The position numbers were made by a program, and so were the translations under genes. A model generated the notes under the pieces. It saw nothing but the letters and a program-made list of their open reading frames with translations, did no database searches and was not told where the DNA came from. Source: Beroe ovata (lineage: Eukaryota; Ctenophora; Nuda; Beroida; Beroidae). Taken from it: DNA of 64,000 nucleotides. The DNA lies in contig CAMPET010000314.1 in the NCBI GenBank assembly GCA_946803715.1, positions 6,888 to 70,887 on the forward strand, read 5' to 3'. How positions within the stretch are numbered: the stretch's first letter is position 1; every line of letters starts with the position of its first letter. Below, one piece after another: positions 35,801-44,100 of this stretch.

Positions 35801-37266
35801 GAGTGCACTTAAGAAGCACTTACCAGGAGACAACTTGCATGCTCTGATCCTCCCACAAGTGGTATGAAGTTCCCAAGCTGAGGAAATACAACAAATGAGG
35901 ACTGGTTTTAGTGAGCGGAGCAAGTTTTTAGGAAATCTATCAATACAAGGTGTGCAATGATCATGTTCTCATGGGTAGCTACTCTAAGGGGGGGGGGGNA
36001 GTTGGATATCACAATTCTGATCTTAGATGAGTTCAACAGGCTGTATTATACATCTTGTTATCTAATACCCAATACCCATTCCATCACTTATATCAAGATG
36101 CAGCCAAGTTCCTAAGAAACGCTTAAGGAGTGCACTTAAGGAGTGTACTTAAGAAGCACATAAGTAGCACTTAAGGAGTGCACTTCAGGAGTGCACTTAA
36201 GAAGCACTTACCAGGAGACAACTCGCATGCTCTGATCCTCCCACAAGTGGTATGAAGTTGCCAAGCTGAGGAAATACAACAGATGAGGGCTGGTTTTAAT
36301 GAGCGGAGCAAGTTTTTAGGAAATCTATCAATAAAAGGTGTGCAATGATAATGTTCCCAGGGGCGGCTGGCGATGTTCCAGGGGGTTTAATGATGTCGAA
36401 AAGAGGTATGAAGATGACAAAATACGATGCACTTTTCGCGGAAGAAATGGGGCTCACCTGTTCAGCAAGGGCCCACAATACTTCATCCTCATCCTCAATC
36501 GTATCTGAGATAAGATAACTATTGGTTACTTCTAACAAGTTAAATAAGAAGCTACTTCTCGAGTTGGGAGACACAGAATACAGATACTTTTTCTAAATTG
36601 AGGAATGTAAGCTACAAATACTACATCTTGAGTTGGCAACAAGAGATACTACTTTTTGAATTGGAAGCTAGGTATGATACATCTCGATTTGGGAGCTTCT
36701 TGAGTTGAGATAAATGGATACTTCTCGAGTTGGAAACCCCGCTTTCAATCAACACATCGGTACTCATATATAAAACTGCTACACTACTTCCATTTGACAA
36801 AATTGGNCAAGTTAAATAAGAAGCTACTTCTCGAGTTGGGGGATACAGAATACAGATACTTTTTCTAAATTGAGGAATGTGAGCTACAAGTATTACATCT
36901 TGAGTTGGGAACAAGAGATACTGCTTTTTGAATTGGAAGCTAGGTATGATACATCTCGAGTTGGGAGCTTCTTGAGTTGTATTGAGGAAAATGGATACTT
37001 TTCGAGTTGGAAACCCCGTTTTCAATCACCACATCGGTACTCATATATAGAACTGCTACACTTCTTCCATTTGACAAAATTCCTTCCCCGCCTAACAAAC
37101 CTGTCAAGAAGGGAATAAGCTCAGCTCGAGTTCTCTCTACACCCAGTGCAAGTGCAATTGTGGACAACTTCTTGATGGAATTCAGTCGAAGCTGGACATC
37201 CTCATTGCGCAATTCATCGATGAGTACTGCAATCGGGTACAACGAGTCGTCTTCTGTGTTGGCCAT
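29804..37266 (-). CDS. PPP2R1A: PP2A 65 kDa scaffold subunit A (HEAT-repeat protein)
   Basis: Scaffold that holds the PP2A catalytic C subunit and a regulatory B subunit. The exons are 37101-37266, 36458-36504, 36212-36265, 35584-35634, 34952-35042, 34655-34745, 34369-34435, 34171-34251, 33891-33985, 33225-33400, 33068-33138, 32795-32980, 30819-30942, 30453-30586, 30086-30315 and 29804-29903. They sum to 1764 bases, i.e. 587 residues (human is 589 from memory). The sequence follows the family end to end: [142 protein letters not shown] and [13 protein letters not shown]. Fifteen HEAT repeats are expected. Invertebrates normally have one gene for the alpha/beta pair. Exon 3 and the last exon each appear twice because of duplications around Ns (35999 and 29477). 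An antisense SDR gene is nested in intron 12 (30943-32794). Confidence 0.97.
31140..31290. repeat. TG-rich microsatellite
   Basis: Imperfect TGTGTG/TATG tract in PP2A-A intron 12, shortly before the nested SDR gene. It ends in a small inverted element agtcagactacactgtagtctgact (11-bp arms, near 31291-31315). Confidence 0.8.
31600..32439 (+). CDS. membrane-anchored short-chain dehydrogenase/reductase (SDR16C / HSD17B11-13-like), intronless
   Basis: NAD(P)-dependent oxidoreductase of 279 residues in one exon. An N-terminal hydrophobic helix (residues 3-23) followed by RCRPKK fits anchoring to ER or lipid-droplet membrane, as in the retinol/steroid dehydrogenases of this group. The Rossmann motif TGAAQGIG is at 40-47, with an acidic VDID after beta-2 (64-67, favouring NAD). 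NNAG is at 117-120, the catalytic Ser is S170 in NMASLAG, and the catalytic pair is Y183 and K187 in DYCAAK. The usual PG after beta-6 is PT (CPTFVRTRM). The substrate (retinoid, steroid or other lipid alcohol) cannot be read from sequence. The gene lies entirely inside PP2A-A intron 12 on the opposite strand. Its lack of introns in an intron-rich region suggests retroposition, though no poly(A) tail or target-site duplication is clear. Confidence 0.93.
   Translation: MASLLLALMKIPFYYLLEIIFFVTRCRPKKQLKNEHILLTGAAQGIGGGLADKLAAMGNTIHCVDIDSALVTKKVDELRARGYKAHAYTCDLTNKDGVQKLYDEVTGTGHTITMLINNAGIAPGISVTDQTLDQLDKSMTLNLTSNLWLIKLFLPKMLTMNRGHVVNMASLAGIVPARKCTDYCAAKRASIQTMNQLRTEYVKTNLKFTAICPTFVRTRMTARLENVRSLLPLDVCIESCIRGILEEREVVIIPNKARAYLLIRGFIPISLRKHMGIPK
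35641..36372. repeat. duplicated 360-base block around an N (35999) with aagcacttaagg minisatellite
   Basis: Bases 35641-35998 and 36000-36372 are two copies beginning agttggatatcacaattctg. Each contains PP2A-A exon 3 and, next to its donor, a short tandem repeat of (aaggagtgcact/aagaagcact), about three units in the first copy and five to six in the second. The unit number and a few bases differ, as between alleles. A run of about ten G precedes the N. Confidence 0.85.
35824..35877 (-). pseudogene. second copy of PP2A-A exon 3 (assembly duplicate)
   Basis: Encodes [18 protein letters not shown], identical in protein to 36212-36265 but differing at two or more bases, with intact splice sites. 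Including both copies would insert a duplicate 18-residue segment into a HEAT repeat. Only one copy fits the family, so this is most likely the other allele. Confidence 0.8.
36535..37081. repeat. duplicated 270-base block around an N (36807)
   Basis: Bases about 36535-36806 and 36808-37081 are near-identical copies (gttaaataagaagctacttc to ccatttgacaaaatt) in PP2A-A intron 1. Within each copy is a loose tandem of cttctcgagttgg/tttttgaattgg/catctcgagttgg units of 20-40 bases. Confidence 0.85.
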
Positions 37267-37487
37267 CCGTCACCTACTTCGAGTTGCAGGGGAAGTTAGA
37301 ATAGCATGTTGGGTTGCATATTGAAAATCATTTTGTTCAAACAGAAATACTGATTCTATATTATCGACATCAGCTTGTACAAAAATGTAAAGATGTGATT
37401 CTGAACTCTTGACCATTCTCTTCCATCTGTCGTTTTCCGATCGTTTGCACTTAAACACTGACACAAGTTAGATTATTGTCCCATATT

Positions 37488-38706
37488 TCACCAATCCTTG
37501 TGAGTTTTGGATGTAAACAGTTCTTTCTCAGAGTTGGTCAAGCTCTGTTTCTGTAAACAGTCTATGACCCTTTTACTTGCATCCTTGCAAGCCTGAGAAA
37601 ATATGCCACTACCACCAGCACCCAAGCATTCTTTGTTTGCCACATCTTGTTCAGCATGGCAGTAATTCCGTGACAAGTTCATCTTTTCTTGCTGAAAAGT
37701 TTCAAGTCGAGCATTCATCATAGTAATACCAGGCAGTCATAAACTTTAGATTTAGGCAGCATAAAAACATTGCTTCTAGATAAATTGAGCATTCAATAGC
37801 ATAAATCTATTGAAGAATCCAAAACAGATTAACTATTGAAATAGTTTGAAAAACAAGCTTAAAATCCAGATCATACGAACTGCTACATTCCATACATTAC
37901 TTAATGACCAGTACTCAACTATGCTATGACTAGAGTGATCAAAAGACTGGTTGGGATCGGCTACTCAACAGTGTCATATCAAGCCTCACTTCTTTTTCTA
38001 TCCCTTAACTTACTGAAGACTTTGCTCATTAGACTGATCAATGATCCCAGGAAATGGGACACAACAGTCTCAACTACTTTCAAACCAAGATAACTCTATC
38101 ATACTGCACATTTTGAGGCAAGGACATTATTAAAACCCATCTTCATCTAATCTGCAGCTGCCACAAATTCTCTGAATACCATAATTGGACACATTTGGAG
38201 ATGATCATATAACAATCAATCAAGTTCTCAAGAAGTAAGATGACCTCCAATTTCACCATGCTACCTTTGTAAGCTTGCTGCCATCTATCAACCAATCCAT
38301 CTATCTTAAAATTTTGCTACTTCCCACCTGTCATAATTGTGAGGCCTACACAATTAAAGGACAGAAACTCAGTTTCCAGCAGGAAAATCATATGAAATTT
38401 TGATTTTAGAATGAGACAAATGAGATATAGGAGAAGAAATAGATAATCTTTTCATATAACACCTACCTGCTTATAAAAATGGACACAGCCTTTATATTTG
38501 GCTAAAATATCATTGCAGCCATGCATTTGTTCCTTTCCACCAGTTTCTCCTTCAATCTCCTTCAAACACTCATGCCATTTGGATTTATATTGGACACAGT
38601 CCTCAATTTTGATAACAACCCTTTCAGCAGGTACAAATGAATCAAGTGTTTCATCAGGGCAATATATTCTTTTGAAAGGTTTTCCTGGTTGTTCATTTCT
38701 GGACAT
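37488..38706 (-). CDS. double CX9C (CHCH-type) protein, 147 residues
   Basis: Two exons, 38467-38706 and 37488-37691, in phase. Exon 1 carries C37-x9-C47 and C64-x9-C74. Exon 2 carries C91-x10-C102 and C115-x9-C125. This is two coiled-coil-helix (CHCH) modules, with the intron exactly between them. Twin-CX9C proteins are normally imported into the mitochondrial intermembrane space and oxidised by MIA40. Double-module examples in animals are CHCHD5 and NDUFA8, but I do not see enough similarity to name an orthologue. There is no cleavable presequence, as expected for MIA40 substrates. An extra Cys sits at position 16. The stop lies 221 bp upstream of the PP2A-A ATG on the same strand. Confidence 0.75.
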
Positions 38707-39241
38707 TCTTGCTAAGATGACTTAACAAATTGAGCAAGATCTTCACCTTGAACCTGGGCTGAGATCTTGTGTATGTTGCCACATGCAGCACATGTCACAT
38801 GACAAGTGAAAAGGGAGAATATCGGCTCAACTGTATAACTTTGATGGCATCAATTACAGATGCTATACCAATATTTTGACACAGCCTATTTACTATCTAG
38901 ATATGCCCAGAACCCTGACAGAATCGGGGGATCAGCTTGCTTTCAGCAGCCAAGCATTGTTCATGTCAGGCAATAAACAATTTTGCTTCCCGCTTTCATT
39001 AAATGCTTATAAAAAGTGTATAGTGTATCATGTGTACATAAACTGCCTTAAATTAGTTTGTAGGGTTTCCCGGTTTCCCCTACTTCAAATTCCTCAAATC
39101 ATTGTTCGACATTTCATTTTCAGTTCACAGAAAAAAATAAAGGCGCGCTTATCAGACCTCTCGATCAGAAAAAGAGGTCAGGTAAATTAATTGACGCGGA
39201 CGGAATGGAAAAACTTTGAAATTGGACGCGGACTGTGCACA

Positions 39242-39352
39242 GTGCACACGTTGAATTGCGCGCGCCCCTGTTCTAAGCTCAGTGAACTGAAAAGTCGTAA
39301 AAAGGACCACGGATACGCGCAGCGCGCGCGGAGTATTTGGGTCACGCAGCGC
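39242..39352 (-). repeat. dispersed short repeat, copy 3 (reverse)
   Basis: gtgcacacgttg, gcgcccctgttct, cagtgaactgaaaagtcgt and gagtatttgggtcacgcagc form the reverse complement of the unit at 29352-29422, with an added GC-rich insert (ggatacgcgcagcgcgcg). Confidence 0.7.
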
Positions 39353-39617
39353 GGGAACAAAGCTTATATTGTCGGGCGATGCCGAACCGGTGAGTCGCTG
39401 ACATGATGCAATAATAAACATGATGCAATAATAAACTTTTTTAGTTATAAGTTTACGTTTGCGCGCGCAGCCAGTGGACTTCCGGATAGGCGCGGCGCGC
39501 GTGCATAATACTTATAGAGTTGTCTGGCGATGCTAGACCGCTGATGCAGAGTCGCAAAGAATAAGTTTGCGCCGCGCGCGCGCAAAACGAGATTCTCGAC
39601 AGGGTCTATCATCGATT

Positions 39618-39704
39618 GTGCACACGTTGCGCGCCCCTGTTCTACTCAGTGAACTGAAAAGTCGTAGAAAGGAGACGGGCAGCGGAGTATTTGGGTCACG
39701 CAGC
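39618..39704 (-). repeat. dispersed short repeat, copy 4 (reverse)
   Basis: Same unit as at 39242-39352, shorter by about 24 bases in the GC-rich insert. The two copies are direct repeats about 375 bases apart, with no N between them, so this pair is not explained by the assembly-join artefact. Confidence 0.7.
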
Positions 39705-40137
39705 GCGGGAACATCATCGATCGACAATAATAGAGCGAAGTAGGTCAGATGATCATGATCATGAAATCTGACAATCAAATTTAAAGAGGCCGGGGCGGGG
39801 GGCTGGTGCGGGCACGCGCAACAATACGATTAGATTAACGATTACGAATTTCAGTTTTACTAAGAGTTTGAATGTAAATATCAATGATGATAATGATATT
39901 CAATACCACATTACCACGATTATCAATGTCATTGTCATTCATCATTGATCAAATATGAAAATCACCGAACTTGAAGTAGAACTCACTAGCACTAGGAGTA
40001 GGACTAGTTGTTGGAAATGAAAGTATATTACTGGAACTAGATCTTGGAGAATATAAATACCAGAGCTAACTTTAAATAGCATTACCAATATCATTCATCT
40101 TCTTAATCTTATCTCTTTCTCGACAAAATTAAGCATT

Positions 40138-41076
40138 TTAAGTGTCTTTCTCTGAGTTGCTGTCCTTAAAAGTCTGAAGTCGCGCTGCCACTTTGTTCAG
40201 AATATGCTTGTCCACAGCTTGTGACTCGAGAATTTGGGGATGCTGACTGAGAATGTTCGCTAGCGACATAGCGTGAGCATTGCTAACCGGGATATCGGGT
40301 GTGGATTGTGCGTTCGAATGTTCGGGCTGCGGGGCAGACACCTGGTTGCTATGCGACGTCATCAGCTTCGCAAGGGTGTTCATGTGAAGAATGGAGGGAA
40401 CTGGTCTTGCGATGGTGGGAGTTTGTCTGACGGGGGTTACTGTTGACGAGACACTGCTGGCAACCATCCCGGAACTAGATGAAGTTGGGTTTCTGCTCGA
40501 AACCATGGTGACCGGTTTGTGAATCGGAGTTGTGTTGATCGGAGCCACTTTTGGGGGCTCACCACATTTCTTTTCGGTGGTAACTGTGACTGGGATAAGT
40601 TTGGGAGACGGTTTGGAGGCGAGCGGGCGGATCAATTCCACGGTTTTGGTAACGGGTTTTGGTTCAGATTTCAGCTCTGAACACAGAAGTCGTGGCTGTG
40701 GAATGGTCGTGGACTTGGTTATGAGAATGGAGGGTCTGGAGTTGGTGAGAACTGGTGTAACTGACGGAGCCCGGTTAGATTTTGAGCTTTCTGTGCTGCT
40801 GGTAGAAACAGCAATTGTCTTTTTCGGGATTGCTTGTGAAACGATCGGAATGACGTTGTCATGGCAACTCGGTGTTACAGCAACCTTCAGATGCTGCTGC
40901 TGTTGCTTTTTTTCCTGTTGCTCAGGTGTGGTATGGTTAACGGGAGGAGGTTCCTGCCCAACGTTTGGTTTCGATGCGCTCACTGGTCCAGGGTCATCCT
41001 CAATGATCACAATATCATTTTGTTTTGGTTGTTTTTGTGTTGCCGGTTTTTGATCTTGTTGCTTATCCGGCGAAGG

Positions 41077-41118
<42 letters not shown>

Positions 41119-44100
41119 TTGTTGTTGTTGCTGTTGTTGTTGTTTTTGTTGTTGTTGCTGCTGTTGCTGTTGATTCTTCACCTTTTCCTGGTGCAGTTGT
41201 ATCAGTCGTTTCTGCAACTCTTGTTGCTGTTGATCTCGCATCTGCTTTTGTTTTTGTTGCTGGAGCAGTTGTTGCTTCAGCAGTTGTTCCTGCTGTTGTT
41301 GTTGCTGCTGTTTTTGCTGCTGTTGTTGTTGTTGCTGTTGAACAAGTAGCAACTCCTGACTGACCAATGCAGTGAAGAGCCCAGACGCTTGGAGTTGTTG
41401 CAACTTTTCATGACCATATTTCAACATCAGGGCACTGCAATAGGGAGGTTGTCAGGGAGGTTGTAAAAGGATAAGAAATGACACATAATTAACTTATAAA
41501 GTATCCATCGGCAAAAATCATAGACGAATGTATGAGGAACCTACTTCACAAAGTCGGCTGGAATCTTTTCCACCAGATTAGCAGCTGCACTCTTCGAAGC
41601 AGTGTCTTTCGGAGATGCATCAGAAGTTATCTGAGATGGTTTCGATGATTGAGATGGCTTTGAAGGCTGAGACGGCTTTGATGACTGTGATGATTTGGCT
41701 GACTGCGATTGCTTTGACACCACTGGTGTGCTGACTTTCTTATCCTCGTCGGAAGCCTGATTCTTTTTAGGGACGGGTTTGGGCTTCAGTTTCAGCGCGG
41801 GCTTCTCGCTACCATCACAGGAAACAGGTGACGCTGACGATGCCGGTTTTTGCGATGTCTGTGGGGGAGTTGGGTTGGTATCATCTGTAATATCGATAGT
41901 AGCATGAGTTGAAGTCGTTTTTGTGGGAGCTGATTTCCTGGCATTATCCTTGATAACGGATATTTCAGATGTCGGTGAATTCAATGACAGAATATCTGTG
42001 ATGTTATGAGACGTTCCCTTCCCAAGCGCCGTGGCAGCTTTCTCCAGTGACGTAACTACGGTCGATGATTTGGTTGTCGAGGCAACTTTGGAGGGAGACC
42101 CAGTGAGAGCTGCATCAAACACGGCGTCACTGGGTCTGATAGTGGCTTTTTGAGGGCTCGGTTTCGGTTTTGGGGACGGAGATGACTTTGGGGAGTCTGA
42201 AAACTGTTTCGAGGTAGGAGGGTGGGGCTTCGGGGCTTTAGACGGTTTGGCGTTTGTTTTCAGTGGATTTGCGGAGACTTTCAACTTCTTCTTTTGGTCC
42301 TGGGACATAAGTGACTTCCATAAGCACACGAAGGTAACGAGGTAATATTGAGAATATTATTTTAACTGAGAGTAACCTTGATATTCTGTAGCAACTTGCA
42401 GTGTAGATGCGCTTCTCTCAACAGAGAGGTCAGTGGCATCCAGCCAGGTGGCCAGACAGCTCCAATGATCGTCTTCAGGTACGACTGGAAGGAAATGGCT
42501 TGGTTAGGAGAGTTACTATGGGTAAAACTAAAAGGAGTAACTACGGTAACAATGAATTGGTTGCCAGGGATGGACAAGTGTAACTATGGCAAGGAACTTA
42601 GAGGATCGATCATGGAAAGATGAGAATACCTTCATCGATTCTCCCTGCTCCTCCATCTTAAGTCGAAGCATCTTCAACTGTGACAATTTAACTTGGCAGA
42701 GATTAGTGAAAGCCGCCCGCGTAGCATCGTTCCATTTGAATTGTTTAGAAGGGATCTTCGGTTTCAATGTCTGGGGGAATGGAAATGAGCTCAATGTGCA
42801 ATCAATTGATCTGTTAATAGTCAGTTCAATGTTGAATAATAAAAAGATGAAGATCAACTATAGGTTACCTGGGTACCATCTGTTGCCTCCGACTGCGCGG
42901 CCTTCCAAGCTTCCACCTTCTCTATATATGCAGAATGTTTTTGGGAGTACGCAAAGTCTTGTGGTGGCATTGCAGTGGCGACTGCGTCTTTGAGTTGCTT
43001 CAACGCGGCGGCCAGACTTTCTTCCTGGGGGTTTTTGTGTATAACCGGTGGTTGCTAGGGAGAGAAGTGTACAAATATTTCGTTTTTGGGGTAACTAACG
43101 TTTCTCTTAGCGAACGCATTGAGTGCAATTTTCTTGAAGTCTGCATAATCGATGTCCTCCCCGAACTCCTTGATGAGCTGTTCGTAGAACTCCTTTTTCT
43201 TGTGACTTTTGCTCCTTCGTAATTGTGTCTCAATCCTGTGGTCAATATGCACTATGCAGGTACAACGCGGGAAATCATGTGCGGGTCCCCGGTCCAAAGC
43301 CAGGTCGTAATTGTGAGGATATGAGGAATGGAAGATACCCTAGTTCGAACCTGCCAAGAACATCACTGAGCAAATGATATTTCTTCTTCAAAAACGGTTT
43401 GTTATTCTGAACAATCTCGACAGCTTTTTTCTGTTCCTCAGCCAAAATCTCCTTAGGTTTCTTCTTCTTCTCCATCTTTTCTTCACTCTCTTTCTTCTTC
43501 GGCTTCTTTTGCTTCTGAGCGGGTTTTTCTGAAGAATTTTCCGATTTTTTCTCGTTTGCTTTTGGCGAGGGTTTATTCTCGATGAGTAGCGGGCTGACTT
43601 CCTTTTTGGCGGGCTTTTCCTTTTGTTTTGGAGGAACCGGGCTCTCAATACTTGAGAATTCAGAACCACTGTCTGATATGTCTTCAATTCTGAAAAATGA
43701 TTTTGTTCATTCTGATTCAAAATTATGAGCAGAGTTAGCAAATCCAAAACTGCAGGGACAAGGTTATTATCTTACATGATAGGCGTCTTCTTTCTCTTGA
43801 GTTTGACATCTTTTTCAATCTTCTTATACTTCTCCTTGATCTTCATCGTTTTGATCTTCTTCTGTAACTGTTTCCTCCCTTCCTGAACACAGAAAAACGA
43901 TTAGGGGTTAAGATTGTAGAAACAATCTCCACTGATTGGTAGGGATGTTGATGGGCAAGTGTTCATAATACCTCTTCGCGTTTACGCTTCCTGTTTGACT
44001 CTTTCCTTTCATCTTCACTGAAGAAGACAACATAAAGTCAAGGGAAAGAATGAATAGAACGCCAAACTATTTTAGCTGTTCATTGAATGGCTCAATAGTT

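Larger units (their letters stand above)
38707..40137. other. intergenic region with CpG-rich stretch and two dispersed repeats
   Basis: Between the CHCH gene start and the ubinuclein stop. Bases 39130-39800 are rich in GCGCGC words and contain copies 3 and 4 of the short dispersed repeat. Bases 39830-40130 are AT-rich. No coding exon is recognised; minus-strand frames here simply translate the repeat (VPALRDPNTP in both). Confidence 0.6.

Noticed and set aside
40532-41363. Plus-strand Val/Leu-run frames up to 173 codons
   Set aside because: Antisense of the ubinuclein polyQ exon.
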